Shown: positions 17,733-26,304, counted from the stretch's first letter. The stretch is DNA of 40,973 nucleotides from Planctomycetota bacterium (GCA_016872775.1 VGZA01000055.1:1-40973); one strand, 5' to 3'. Notes: generated by a model not told the origin, from the sequence alone. Numbers and translations: made by a program.

Positions 17733-18977
17733 ATGGGTGATCTTGGAACCGTCGATCCGGCGATTTATCAGACGATCCAGGCGGAAAAGCGTCGGCAGAT
17801 CGACGGTCTGGAGATGATCGCCAGCGAAAACTACACCAGCGCCGCCGTCATGGAAGCGGTCGGCAGTTGTCTGACCAATAAGTACGCGGAGGGGTATCCT
17901 GGCCGGCGGTACTATGGCGGCTGCGAGAATGTGGACGTCGTGGAAGAACTGGCGATTGCCCGGGCCAAGACCCTGTTTGGGGGCGAGCACGTCAACGTTC
18001 AGCCGCATTCCGGTTCCCAGGCGAATCAAGCGGTCTACTTGACGGCCCTGGCGCCCGGCGACGTGGTCCTGGGGCTCGACCTGGCCCACGGCGGCCATTT
18101 GACGCACGGCATGAAGCTCAATATATCCGGCAAGCTCTATGCGTTCGTCAGTTATGGCGTGACCCGAGACTCGCAACGCATTGATTTTGACCAGGTGGCG
18201 AGGCTGGCCCGCGAGCATCGGCCGAAGTTGATTGTCGCCGGGGCCAGTGCCTATCCGCGGGAGATTCCCCACGGGAAATTCGCCGAGATCGCCCGCGAGG
18301 TCGGCGCGCGGCTGTTTGTCGATATGGCGCATTATGCCGGACTCGTGGCGGCCAAATTACACGATGACCCCGTCCCGGTCGCCGACTTTGTCACTTCCAC
18401 CACCCATAAGACGCTGCGAGGGCCTCGCGCCGGCATCGTCATCTGCCGCGGTGAATCGGCCAAGGATCTCGATCGCAGCGTCTTCCCCGGTCTGCAAGGT
18501 GGACCGCTGATGCACGTGATTGCCGGCAAAGCGGTCTGCTTCGCGGAAGCGCTGCGGCCGGAGTTCCGGCAGTATGCCCGCGCCGTGATCGACAACGCCA
18601 AGGTACTCGCGGATTGCCTGTCCGGCGGCGGATTGCGGCTCGTTTCCGGCGGGACGGATAATCACTTGATGCTGGTCGATGTCACACCGCTGGGGTTGGG
18701 TGGAAAAATCGCCGAAGCAACGCTGGACCACTGCGGAATCACCGTCAACAAGAACATGATTCCGTACGACGAACGCAAGCCGGCCGATCCGTCCGGAATC
18801 CGCATCGGGACCCCCGCGCTGACCACGCGCGGAATGGGTCCCGATCAGATGCGGCAAATTGGCGAATGGATCTTGCGGGCGCTGCGACATCCGGACGACG
18901 CGTCCGTGATCGCCGGGATACGCAGTGCGGTGCGGGAACTGTGCGCCAACTTCCGAGTCCCAGGCGTATCGGGCTGA
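17733..18977 (+). CDS. glyA: serine hydroxymethyltransferase
   Basis: PLP enzyme converting serine and tetrahydrofolate to glycine and 5,10-methylenetetrahydrofolate, the main one-carbon source for purine and thymidylate synthesis. 414 residues from ATG 17733, which follows GGAGG by about 10 bases; an in-frame ATG at 17715 overlaps that site and is less likely. Visible motifs are [11 protein letters not shown], the [15 protein letters not shown] loop, HSGSQAN for phosphate binding, [11 protein letters not shown], and [13 protein letters not shown] with the Schiff-base lysine K226. The C-terminal [14 protein letters not shown] segment is intact. A response regulator follows after 26 bp, probably on the same transcript. 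Confidence 0.97.
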   Translation: MGDLGTVDPAIYQTIQAEKRRQIDGLEMIASENYTSAAVMEAVGSCLTNKYAEGYPGRRYYGGCENVDVVEELAIARAKTLFGGEHVNVQPHSGSQANQAVYLTALAPGDVVLGLDLAHGGHLTHGMKLNISGKLYAFVSYGVTRDSQRIDFDQVARLAREHRPKLIVAGASAYPREIPHGKFAEIAREVGARLFVDMAHYAGLVAAKLHDDPVPVADFVTSTTHKTLRGPRAGIVICRGESAKDLDRSVFPGLQGGPLMHVIAGKAVCFAEALRPEFRQYARAVIDNAKVLADCLSGGGLRLVSGGTDNHLMLVDVTPLGLGGKIAEATLDHCGITVNKNMIPYDERKPADPSGIRIGTPALTTRGMGPDQMRQIGEWILRALRHPDDASVIAGIRSAVRELCANFRVPGVSG

Positions 18978-19003
18978 ACTCACAATCTCCAGGGAAGTTC
19001 ACC

Positions 19004-19456
19004 ATGGCTGCCAAGAGTAAGAATCGGATCCTGATCGCGGATGATCATGACGCCAACCGCGAACTGCTGGAAGCCTACCTCGACGGGATCGACTGTCAGA
19101 TCGAGTATGCCGTCGACGGGCAGGATACGCTGGATAAAGTCGAGAAATTCCGCCCGGACCTGCTGCTACTCGACGTGATGATGCCGCGGCTGAGCGGCTT
19201 CGAGGTTTGCAAGAAGCTCAAACAGAGCCCGGAGACAAGGCGGATCATGGTGTTGATGGTGACCGCCCTGAATGAGCTCGGTGATATCGAACGGGCGGTA
19301 CTGGCCGGCACCGATGATTTCCTTTCCAAGCCAATCAACAAAGTCGAACTTGTCAAACGGGTCCAGAACATGTTGAAGCTCAAGGACGTCACCGACGAGA
19401 ACGAACGGCTGCGGCAGTATATCCGGGAAATGGAAAACGATTCCGGCCCCGCTTGA
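19004..19456 (+). CDS. single-domain response regulator
   Basis: CheY-like receiver protein of 150 residues that would be phosphorylated by a histidine kinase encoded elsewhere. Conserved residues: the acidic pair in LIADDHDAN near the N-terminus, phospho-acceptor D57 in LLLLDVMMPRLSG, Thr in MVTALNE, and Lys in FLSKPINK. After the receiver a short charged helix (VTDENERLRQYIREMEN) may be a coiled coil for partner binding; there is no DNA-binding or enzymatic output domain. ATG 19004 has AGGGA upstream. The frame stays open further upstream, but that part overlaps glyA and lacks receiver homology. It lies 26 bp after glyA and converges on the TrhO-RluA gene. Confidence 0.88.
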   Translation: MAAKSKNRILIADDHDANRELLEAYLDGIDCQIEYAVDGQDTLDKVEKFRPDLLLLDVMMPRLSGFEVCKKLKQSPETRRIMVLMVTALNELGDIERAVLAGTDDFLSKPINKVELVKRVQNMLKLKDVTDENERLRQYIREMENDSGPA

Positions 19457-19493
19457 GCGACCGAACCTGTTACGCTCTTTGGGCGGCGGCAAC

Positions 19494-21296
19494 CTATTCC
19501 CGGTCGCCGAGTATCCGCGAAAGCCACGCGGGCAGAGGGGCCTCGAACGTCACTTCACGGCGCGTAACCGGATGATCGAATCGCAGGGACTGCGCGAACA
19601 GGCAAAGCGGCGGATCGGTGATCGACAGCGTTTGCCTGTCGCCCCGCTCGTTGGCACCGACGTAAGTGGCGTCACCGACGATCGGCAGTCCGGCGTGGGC
19701 CAGGTGCAGGCGGATCTGGTTGGTGCGGCCCGTCAACGGCCTTGCGGCTAACAGGGTTGTATTGTCATCCCGTCGTTGGACGACCGAAAATTCGGTCGCC
19801 GCTTTCGATCCGCGATCGTTGTCAATAACTCGCGTACCGATCTCCGACGCTTCCTGGCCGATCGAGGCTTCCGCGCGGCAGGTATCCCAATCGGGATGAC
19901 CGTGCACCAGCGCCAGGTAGTTTTTTCGCACGCCGCCTGCCTCGAATTGCGTTTGCAGTTTCCGCGCGATGGCTCGGCTGCGCGTCAGCACAACAACTCC
20001 CGAAGTATTGGCATCCAGCCGGTGGACGGGACACGGCACCTGGGGATGATAGACCTGGCAGAGAATCGACTGCAGCGTATTGCGATTGAACCGGCCGCAG
20101 GGATGCATCGGAAGTGGCGCCGGCTTATTGACGACGATCAGCGCATCGTCTTCGTGCAGGATTCGAATGTCGCTGGCAACATCAGGTTCGCGGCAAAATG
20201 GCTCGCGCCTGAGGAAACACTCCCCGCCGCGCACGATTCGCGAGGGGTCGATCGACCGTTCATGGCGGTCCAGCAGCCGGCCTTCCGCAATTGCGCGCCG
20301 CCACACTTCGGGGTCCAGGTGGGGAAACACGCGCTGCAGCGCGTCGACGATCGGCAGCCGATCGCATGCTCCCGGAATGTTGACAGGCCGTTGATTGGTG
20401 TAGGGACGCGAGCCCGGCAAAGGCGTGGTGACTTCCCGGATCCGCGCTTGGCGCGCCGCAAGCGTAATCTGGATCTGCTCCGATTCCGACCGATAGCATG
20501 CGGGGCAACTCACTCCCGCGACGTAGTGGGGATCGCTCTGTTGTTCCTTGGAAACGGGTTGCCGGCAGACGAAGCATAGTTTCTGACCGCCTGCGTGCAG
20601 GCCGGGGTCAAGGCCGACCCGCTGATCAAACACGAAACATTCGCCCTCAAAATGTGCCGCTCCGCATTCCTCGAAATATCTCAGAATGCCGCCCTCGAGT
20701 TGATAGACCTGGTCGAATCCTCGCCGCTGCATGAAAGCCCCCGCCTTCTCGCAGCGAATTCCGCCTGTGCAGAACATCACAATCGGTTGCTGGCTCCAGG
20801 ACTCGGGCAGCTTGTCGACGGCGGCGGGAAAATCGCGGAAGTGTTGCAGGCCGAGGGTCCGAGCGCCGCGAAAGGTCCCCAACTGCACCTCGTAGTCGTT
20901 ACGCGTATCGAGCAGTGTCACTGGGCGTCCTTCGTCGAGCCAGCGCTTCAGTTCGCGAGGAGCGATCCGCGGCGCCGTGTGCCGGCCGGGATCGATCCCC
21001 TCAACTCCAAATGCAATAATCTCCCGTTTGATCTTGACCAGCATGCGATTGAACGGCTGGGTCTCACTGTAGCTTACCTTCGGCGTCAGTTGCTCCAGGC
21101 CAGGGACCGCTCGCAGTTCTTCGATGAGCCGCTGGACAGCCTGATCCTCGCCGGCGACGAAAAGATTTACCCCCTCGCGACTGAGCAGAATCGTCCCCCG
21201 CAGATTCGATTCACGGCATGTCCGCCGCAACCGCTCGCGCAGCGGCGTCAGGTTGTCCAGGGCGCTGAACAGATAGGCTGCGATGTTCGTGAACAC
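19494..21296 (-). CDS. fusion of TrhO-type tRNA hydroxylase (rhodanese domain) and RluA-type pseudouridine synthase
   Basis: A 600-residue fusion. Residues 1-300 match the TrhO/YceA family, which hydroxylates uridine 34 of certain tRNAs: an acylphosphatase-like start (GTILLSREGVNLFVAG), a rhodanese domain with MFCTGGIRCEKAG (catalytic C176), LEGGILRYFEECG, FVFDQRVG, and paired cysteines CFVC...CPAC for a metal. Residues about 310-600 match RluA pseudouridine synthases: an IVDALQRVFP S4-like start, IVVNKPAPLPMHP, HRLDANTSGVVVL with catalytic D428, and PLTGRTNQIRLHLAHAG. The start is GTG at 21296 with GGAG about 13 bases upstream. No stop or frameshift separates the halves. Both would act on RNA in the cytosol; the RNA target of the second half is unknown. 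Confidence 0.9.
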   Translation of the reverse strand: MFTNIAAYLFSALDNLTPLRERLRRTCRESNLRGTILLSREGVNLFVAGEDQAVQRLIEELRAVPGLEQLTPKVSYSETQPFNRMLVKIKREIIAFGVEGIDPGRHTAPRIAPRELKRWLDEGRPVTLLDTRNDYEVQLGTFRGARTLGLQHFRDFPAAVDKLPESWSQQPIVMFCTGGIRCEKAGAFMQRRGFDQVYQLEGGILRYFEECGAAHFEGECFVFDQRVGLDPGLHAGGQKLCFVCRQPVSKEQQSDPHYVAGVSCPACYRSESEQIQITLAARQARIREVTTPLPGSRPYTNQRPVNIPGACDRLPIVDALQRVFPHLDPEVWRRAIAEGRLLDRHERSIDPSRIVRGGECFLRREPFCREPDVASDIRILHEDDALIVVNKPAPLPMHPCGRFNRNTLQSILCQVYHPQVPCPVHRLDANTSGVVVLTRSRAIARKLQTQFEAGGVRKNYLALVHGHPDWDTCRAEASIGQEASEIGTRVIDNDRGSKAATEFSVVQRRDDNTTLLAARPLTGRTNQIRLHLAHAGLPIVGDATYVGANERGDRQTLSITDPPLCLFAQSLRFDHPVTRREVTFEAPLPAWLSRILGDRE

Positions 21297-21389
21297 GGCG
21301 AATGGCGAACTCCACGTGAATGCGGTCGGCGGGACGCGGAGTTATCATAGCCCATCGCCCATTGTTTGCCATGCCGATGGCAAGGGCGT

Positions 21390-21612
21390 TCACATGAATC
21401 GAGGCGGCGGAAGCGGCCGGGCCAACGGTTCCTGCAACGGTTCACCGAAACTCGGTCGCTCGCGCACCGTCACCACGGGACAACGGGCGTGGCGCATGAC
21501 GTATTCCGCGATACTGCCGAACAGCAAGTGGGACAATCCGGTGCGCCCGTGGGTTCCCATCACAATCATGTCGCACTGTTCGCTCTCCGCGAACCAACAG
21601 ATCGCCTTCCCT
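21390..21612 (-). pseudogene. universal stress protein, C-terminal fragment
   Basis: On the minus strand, the frame ending at TGA 21390-21392 reads AICWFAESEQCDMIVMGTHG, then RTGLSHLLFGSIAEYVMRHA and CPVVTV. This is the second half of a UspA-type fold, including the ATP-binding G-x-x-G region. The first half of the domain, with the N-terminal beta strand and Asp, is absent. The frame starts abruptly next to a different gene fragment (21612-21843) and is not in frame with it. A proline-rich tail (PLARPLPPPRFM) ends it. Probably non-functional. Confidence 0.75.
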
Positions 21613-21843
21613 GGCGGAAAGTGATGTGAAATCACGGAACGGCATTTTCACCCGTTTTTTCAGCTTGCAGGCATGGCGATCGGTCAAGAAGACCCGCGCC
21701 GCGTGCGTTTCGACGATGCTCAACGATTTGCAACGATCCGAATAAGCATCCCGATGCGAGAGCAGTTCCACGATCTCCGACTCGGAAACCGATTCCGATC
21801 CGTCCTCGAACTGCGCCAACTTGACACGATTCGAAGCGTTCAT
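21612..21843 (-). pseudogene. COG2187-type (phosphotransferase/ATP-binding) gene, N-terminal fragment
   Basis: From an ATG at 21843 with GAGGGG upstream, about 77 residues read through SIVETHAARVFLTDRHACKL and KKRVKMPFRDFTSLSARE. This resembles the start of the COG2187 family (ETHxSxVFLAGDYAYKIKKPVxLPFLDFS pattern as I recall it). Full-length members run to several hundred residues. Here homology stops at SARE and the DNA continues as the back half of a universal stress protein in another frame. The initiation signals look intact, so a 133-residue nonsense-tailed product is possible. Family recognition is from memory of the motif. Confidence 0.6.
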
Positions 21844-22088
21844 CTTTGCCCCTCGCTATTCATTTGCTGACGACGTACGGGAACGGCAACGTGATTTCTA
21901 CAGTTGCACTTCATGTGCCGAAACAGCACAGGCTTTGCGCGACGGCGTGCGAGCACCTGGGGCAGAGCGAGCAAGCGGCACGCTGCCGCAGCAGGGCGGC
22001 GCAGGTCCGGGCGGAACTGGAAATAAGCGCGACGACGTCGTGATCCGGGGCGAGCGCCGCGCAGGCTGACCGTGAAGGGGAACCGTTA
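21844..22088. other. intergenic stretch without a supported gene
   Basis: About 245 bp between the fusion pseudogene and the 55-residue ORF. One rightward frame (21846-22043) reads HLGQSEQAARCRSRAAQVRA, an Ala/Arg-rich helix-like string, but it has no ribosome binding site or recognisable family. It may be further decayed coding DNA. No hairpin of note seen. Confidence 0.35.
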
Positions 22089-22256
22089 CTACGGCGTCAG
22101 GCCGTCGAATTCCTGACGGATATCTTGCATCTGCTTCTCCAGCGATTGAAGTTCCTCGGGGCTGTCGTTCTGCTTGCGCGCATCGGCCAACAGTCGCTGC
22201 AGTTTTTGCAGCCGTTCGTGAAGTACCTGCCGCCGTTTCTTGTCCTTTTTATCCAT
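22089..22256 (-). CDS. small 55-residue coiled-coil protein
   Basis: A short highly charged ORF: it begins MDKKDKKRRQVLHERLQKLQ and ends with an acidic QDIRQEFDGLTP tail before TAG. Leu and hydrophobic residues recur every 3-4 positions (VLHERLQKLQRLLADA, then LQSLEKQMQDI), predicting a helical hairpin broken by NDSPEE. AGGAG lies 7 bases before the ATG, an excellent ribosome binding site, and codon use is like neighbouring genes. It is divergent from prfC (22456). No known function; the basic N-terminus may bind RNA or ribosomes, which is speculation. An internal ATGGATAA overlaps the end of a hydrophobic upstream frame that is not called here. Confidence 0.6.
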   Translation of the reverse strand: MDKKDKKRRQVLHERLQKLQRLLADARKQNDSPEELQSLEKQMQDIRQEFDGLTP

Positions 22257-22455
22257 GCCTTGCTCCTGGGAGTCGCTCCTGGCGGCCCGGAAGGGCCAGC
22301 CTTACCAAAATCAGGTGCTGGCGAAGCAACAGGAAAACATACACCACGGCGGCCACACCGGCCCAGGTTCCTGCGGGAATGGTGTTTTTGGGGGGATACG
22401 GTGCCAGGGAGTCGCCTTGCCCAGGTACGGTGCATTTGCTACGGTTTGCGCCACC

Positions 22456-24093
22456 ATGAACGAGAATGACCCCCAGGTGGAGCGCGAAGTACGTCGGCGG
22501 AGGACGTTTGCGATTATTTCGCACCCCGACGCCGGTAAGACTACGCTGACCGAGAAACTGCTGCTGTTCGGTGGCTGTATCGACATTGCCGGCGCCGTCC
22601 GCGGCCGCAAGACGCAGCGATCGGTGACTTCGGACTGGATGGAATTGGAGCGACAACGGGGAATTTCGGTCAGTTCCACGGTACTGACGTTCGAGTTCGA
22701 GGGCTTTCAGGTCAACTTGCTGGATACCCCCGGACACCATGATTTCAGCGAGGACACCTACCGGACGTTGATGGCAGCGGACTGCGCCGTCATGGTCATC
22801 GATGTCGCCAAAGGGGTGGAAGCGCAAACGGAGAAGCTGTTCCGTGTCTGCGCTTTGCGACGCATTCCGGTCCTGACGTTCGTGAATAAGGTCGATCGTC
22901 CGGGAATCGAACCTCTGGCGCTGATGTCGGAGGTGGAATCGAAGTTAGGAATCGAGACGATCCCGCAGACCTGGCCGCTGGGGCGCGGCGCCGATTTCCG
23001 CGGGATTGTGGAAATCGACTCGAAGACGGTTTTCCTGTTCGACCAGCGTGACGGCGATCGGCGTATCGGATTCAGAACCGAACCGCTGGCGACACTCGAC
23101 CTGGGAGAAACGGCGGCGCGCAATCTGGCCCAGGCCCGCGACGAGGTCGATCTGCTCGCCCACGCCGGCACCCGATTCGACGCCGAACGATTTCGGCACG
23201 GCGAATTGACGCCGGTCTATTTCGGCAGCGCGCTGACGAATTTCGGAGTGGAGCATTTCCTGCGCGATTTCCTGCATCTTTGTCCGCCCCCAGGTAATCG
23301 AGGCAGCGGAGAAGCGCTGGTGGAGGCTTGCCGGCCCGAGTTTTCCGGGTTCGTGTTCAAGATCCAGGCGAACCTCGACCCGCGGCACCGCGATCGGGTT
23401 GCTTTCGTGCGGGTCTGTTCCGGTCGGTTCCGGCGTGAAATGGAAATTTTTCACCCGCGAACGAACCGCAAACTCAAGCTTCGCAGGGCGCACCGCGTAT
23501 TCGGGCAGGAGCGCGAAACGATGGACGAAGCATTCCCCGGTGACATCATCGGGCTGGTCAACCCGGGCGAATTCCATCTTGGGGATACGATCTGCGAGGG
23601 AGCACCGGTGGCGTTCGAACCGCTGCCGCAGTTCTCCCCGGAGTTCTTCGCCGTTTTGCGCTGCCGGGATACCGCGCGACGTAAGCAATTCGCGCGCGGC
23701 ATGGAACAGTTGCTCGAGGAAGGCGCCATCCAGCTATTCCGCGACAACCGGGCGGCACGGCGCGAACCGATCCTGGCCGCAGTGGGCGAACTGCAGTTCG
23801 ATGTCGTCAAGTTCCGGCTGGAAAGTGAATACAACACCGTTACCGATCTGGAATGGCTGCCATTCAAATTGGCCCGCTGGATCGACATTCCATCGGAAGC
23901 GATCGAGGAACTTAACCTGCCCAGCAACGCTCGGGTCGTGACCGATCAGTTTGGACATACCGCAGTGCTTTTCGGCTCCAAATGGGACGCCGAGTATACC
24001 CAGCGTGAAAACCCGACGGTCCGATTCCAGGCCATGCGCGTCGGTCAGCCGTCGGACCTGCGATCCACGCCCCAGACGCCGGTGCTCTGGTAA
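22456..24093 (+). CDS. prfC: peptide chain release factor 3
   Basis: Translational GTPase that recycles RF1/RF2 after termination. 545 residues from ATG 22456 (E. coli RF3 has 529); the frame is open further upstream, but homology starts here (REVRRRRTFAIISHPDAGKT). G1 is SHPDAGKTT at residues 22-30. Then come switch I with VTSDWMELERQRGIS, G3 DTPGHHDFSEDTYR, G4 NKVD, and domain II with the PRTNRKLKLRRAHRVFGQER region. The C-terminal GELQFDVVKFRLESEY motif is typical of RF3 and separates it from EF-G. The ribosome binding site is weak. A strong hairpin follows directly after the stop. Confidence 0.95.
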   Translation: MNENDPQVEREVRRRRTFAIISHPDAGKTTLTEKLLLFGGCIDIAGAVRGRKTQRSVTSDWMELERQRGISVSSTVLTFEFEGFQVNLLDTPGHHDFSEDTYRTLMAADCAVMVIDVAKGVEAQTEKLFRVCALRRIPVLTFVNKVDRPGIEPLALMSEVESKLGIETIPQTWPLGRGADFRGIVEIDSKTVFLFDQRDGDRRIGFRTEPLATLDLGETAARNLAQARDEVDLLAHAGTRFDAERFRHGELTPVYFGSALTNFGVEHFLRDFLHLCPPPGNRGSGEALVEACRPEFSGFVFKIQANLDPRHRDRVAFVRVCSGRFRREMEIFHPRTNRKLKLRRAHRVFGQERETMDEAFPGDIIGLVNPGEFHLGDTICEGAPVAFEPLPQFSPEFFAVLRCRDTARRKQFARGMEQLLEEGAIQLFRDNRAARREPILAAVGELQFDVVKFRLESEYNTVTDLEWLPFKLARWIDIPSEAIEELNLPSNARVVTDQFGHTAVLFGSKWDAEYTQRENPTVRFQAMRVGQPSDLRSTPQTPVLW

Positions 24094-24126
24094 AAAAAAC
24101 GACCCGGTTCTTGTCGAACCGGGTCG
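24092..24126 (-). terminator. intrinsic terminator between prfC and the YTV-repeat gene
   Basis: A perfect 11-bp stem CGACCCGGTTC / GAACCGGGTCG (24100-24110, 24116-24126) with a 5-base loop. Eight A's on its left side make a U-tract on the minus strand, so it terminates the leftward YTV gene. It overlaps the prfC stop codon region and may also slow rightward transcription, though it lacks a T-run on that side. Confidence 0.9.
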
Positions 24127-24187
24127 CGGGACTACCAGTTTTTGCGCCCCCTGGGCGGAATTCCAGGAGGCCACATCCAACAACTCA

Positions 24188-25819
24188 CTAGCATCCGCAG
24201 ACGCGCCGTCGGTCGCAGCATGGCGGCGGGCAGCAAATCGTCACCGGAACTTGCTCGCAGATCACCCGCGGCACGCAACGCGTGACGGTGTACGGCACGC
24301 ACTTCGGTACGCAGTGAGCAACCCTGATCGTCTTCGTATAGCAAACCGGCTTGCAGACCGTGTACGGTATGCGCTTCACGCACTTCTGCGGAACCATGTG
24401 GCAAACCGTGTAAGGAACCTGCTTGCTGTGGCATTCCTTCACCATATGGCAGACCTTGTAAGTGCAGGTCTTGGTCCGTTGTTCCGGAACCATGTGGCAG
24501 ACCGTGTACGTGCAGGTCTTGGTCCGCTGCTCAGGAACCATGCGGCAGACCGTGTAGGTGCAGGTCTTGGTCCGCTGCTCGCGTTCCATATGGCAAACCG
24601 TATAGGTGCAGGTCTTGGTTCGTTGCTCCGGAACCATGTGGCAGACCGTATAGGTGCAGGTCTTGGTCCGCTGTTCCGGCACCATGCGGCAAACCGTATA
24701 GGTGCAGGTTTTGGTCCGTTGCTCCGGAACCATGTGGCAGACCGTGTAGGTGCAGGTCTTGGTCCGCTGCTCGCGTTCCATATGGCAGACAGTATAAGGA
24801 ACTTGCTTGGTGCAGACTTCCCGTTCGTAACGCACGCAGTTAATCGTCTTGGTCTGCACTTCCGGCACCCAGACCTTCTTGCAGATCTTGCGCGGCGGGC
24901 ATTGGACTTCAACCATCTTGCACTCGCCTGGGCACCAGACGCAACGGCAGCAGCAAGGATCCCATGTCCAGCAACCTGGTTCGCGCACTCGCTTCCGAAC
25001 CACCGGGCCAGGGCATTCCGTCACTTCCGTGTCCCAGTGACCGCAGCAGACCTGGATCTCCTTGGTGTAGTGCACCGGCTTGCAAACGGTGTAGCAGCAT
25101 TCACGATACTTCGTCTCGTAAACCGGCTTGCAGACCGTGTAGCAGATCTCTCGCGTCTTGGTTTCGTAAACCGGCTTGCAGACCGTGTAGCAGATCTCCC
25201 GCGTCTTGGTTTCGTAAACCGGCTTGCAGACCGTGTAGCAAATCTCCTTGGTCTTGGTTTCGTAAACCGGCTTGCAGACCGTATAGCAATAGGTGCGGGT
25301 CTTCGTTTCGTAGACCGGCTTGCAAACGGTGTAGCAGATCTCCTTGGTCTTGGTCTCGTAGACCGGCTTGCAGACCGTGTAGCAGATCTCCTTGGTCTTG
25401 GTCTCGTAGACCGGTTTGCAGACCGTGTAGCAAATCTCTTTGGTCTTGGTTTCGTAGACCGGCTTGCAGACCGTGTAGTTCACCGTGCGGCATTTGGTTT
25501 CATACACCGGCTTGCAGACCGTGTATTCGCACTCGCGGTAATGGGTTTCCCGTTCGTGCCGCACGCAATTAACCGTCTTCTCTTCCCAAACGGTCTCGTA
25601 GCAGGTCTTGTAGCAGGTGTACTGCTCCTTTTCCCAGACAACCTTTCGGCAGTTTTTCATGACCGTGTGGCAGTGCCGTTTGACACAGCCGTAGGTGGCC
25701 GGGTCGTCGCAGCCACATTTGTCGTAGGCCGCCGCACCACAGCACGAGGCACTTACCGAGTTGACCGACAGCAGCGCCAGCACCACCGCCGCCATCGGGA
25801 CTCCTAACAACGCTCTCAT
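24188..25819 (-). CDS. cysteine-rich YTV-repeat protein, predicted cell-wall component
   Basis: Exported repeat protein of 543 residues. ATG 25819 has AGGAG upstream and opens a signal peptide (MRALLGVPMAAVVLALLSV...VSAS), so the in-frame extension to 25999 is rejected. After a Cys-rich spacer come ten 16-residue units of YTVCKPVYETKTKEIC type. A central segment with CCCRC and CPGEC follows, then ten units of YTVCHMVPEQRTKTCT type, and a CCPPPCC tail. YTV repeats of this kind were described from Rhodopirellula baltica, where such proteins were linked to the proteinaceous cell wall. The regular Cys spacing suggests disulfide cross-linking outside the membrane. The gene stands alone with its own terminator. 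Role in the wall is inferred from the family. Confidence 0.88.
   Translation of the reverse strand: MRALLGVPMAAVVLALLSVNSVSASCCGAAAYDKCGCDDPATYGCVKRHCHTVMKNCRKVVWEKEQYTCYKTCYETVWEEKTVNCVRHERETHYRECEYTVCKPVYETKCRTVNYTVCKPVYETKTKEICYTVCKPVYETKTKEICYTVCKPVYETKTKEICYTVCKPVYETKTRTYCYTVCKPVYETKTKEICYTVCKPVYETKTREICYTVCKPVYETKTREICYTVCKPVYETKYRECCYTVCKPVHYTKEIQVCCGHWDTEVTECPGPVVRKRVREPGCWTWDPCCCRCVWCPGECKMVEVQCPPRKICKKVWVPEVQTKTINCVRYEREVCTKQVPYTVCHMEREQRTKTCTYTVCHMVPEQRTKTCTYTVCRMVPEQRTKTCTYTVCHMVPEQRTKTCTYTVCHMEREQRTKTCTYTVCRMVPEQRTKTCTYTVCHMVPEQRTKTCTYKVCHMVKECHSKQVPYTVCHMVPQKCVKRIPYTVCKPVCYTKTIRVAHCVPKCVPYTVTRCVPRVICEQVPVTICCPPPCCDRRRVCGC
24317..24796 (-). repeat. second block of ten 48-bp coding repeats
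   Basis: Ten consecutive 48-bp units, each encoding 16 residues beginning Y-T/K-V-C, mostly HMVPEQRTKTCT. The first seven units are nearly identical and the last three have drifted (HSKQVP, CVKRIP, KTIRVA). Exact in-frame periodicity indicates growth by unequal recombination under coding constraint. Confidence 0.9.
25046..25525 (-). repeat. first block of ten 48-bp coding repeats
   Basis: Ten consecutive 48-bp units, each encoding YTVCKPV plus a variable tail: KTKEIC four times, KTREIC twice, and single variants CRTVN, KTRTYC, KYRECC and TKEIQVC. The conserved half and the variable half of each unit evolve differently. Confidence 0.9.
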
Positions 25820-26304
25820 TTCCGCTCTCCTTCGCAAAAGTATCACTGGATGTTGAAACTGGTGTGCGAGTCCCTTCTCGCCGTTTGCTCCCCGCCTAGG
25901 TCGGCTTAATCCAAACATCGTCAAAATGCAGCGATTGCTTGAATTGGGTAGCGCAGGGAATATGCCGCGCAAGCGTCCTCTGCGCATTCCACGAAGCATT
26001 CATCGGCTGCCCAGAATGTACACAGCAGGAACTTCAGAGAATTTAGGGATTTCGCAGCGGAAAAGTTCAAAGAAACGGATCAAAGCGGATCAACCTGATT
26101 TGCCGTGGGACCCGTCGAGCCTGCTCGCCACAGCCGAAAGGCTTCATTCGGCAAGAACGAATTTGACTAGTGAACATGATCAACCTATATATCCATGTAG
26201 ACGCTGTTCGGAATTGGTCGAATTCGCGCGCAAGACATTGGGAGGCCCGCAACGTCTAAAGGGCACAAGGCAACAAGAACAATGTAAGATAAAGGGGGAA
26301 GCGA
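25820..26304. other. intergenic region between the YTV gene and the pseudopilin gene
   Basis: About 485 bp between divergent genes. The only clear element is the promoter at 26163-26191. A 161-codon rightward frame starting at 25926 overlaps the pseudopilin in another phase, has no ribosome binding site and no family resemblance, and is treated as noise. Confidence 0.5.
26163..26191 (+). promoter_or_regulatory. promoter for the pseudopilin gene
   Basis: TTGACT (26163-26168), exactly 17 bases, then TATATA (26186-26191), in an AT-rich patch unusual for this DNA. Transcription would start near 26198, leaving a leader of about 107 bases before ATG 26305. Confidence 0.6.

Noticed and set aside
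22249-22400. Leftward hydrophobic frame upstream of the 55-residue ORF (GTG start, about 35 residues, AAVVYVFLLLRQHLILV)
   Set aside because: A possible small membrane protein whose stop overlaps the next start, but the start codon and ribosome binding site are weak; kept only as a note.
24317-25525. CRISPR-like regular repeats
   Set aside because: The 48-bp units abut with no spacers and translate in frame into YTV repeats; no cas genes nearby.
23951-25807. A 618-codon rightward frame antisense to the YTV-repeat gene
   Set aside because: Its length results from the 48-bp periodicity: one open antisense repeat keeps all open. It has no start context or family resemblance, and the minus-strand frame has a signal peptide, ribosome binding site and terminator.
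25820-25999. 60-codon N-terminal extension of the YTV gene
   Set aside because: It would bury the signal peptide; ATG 25819 has AGGAG and opens a normal signal sequence.
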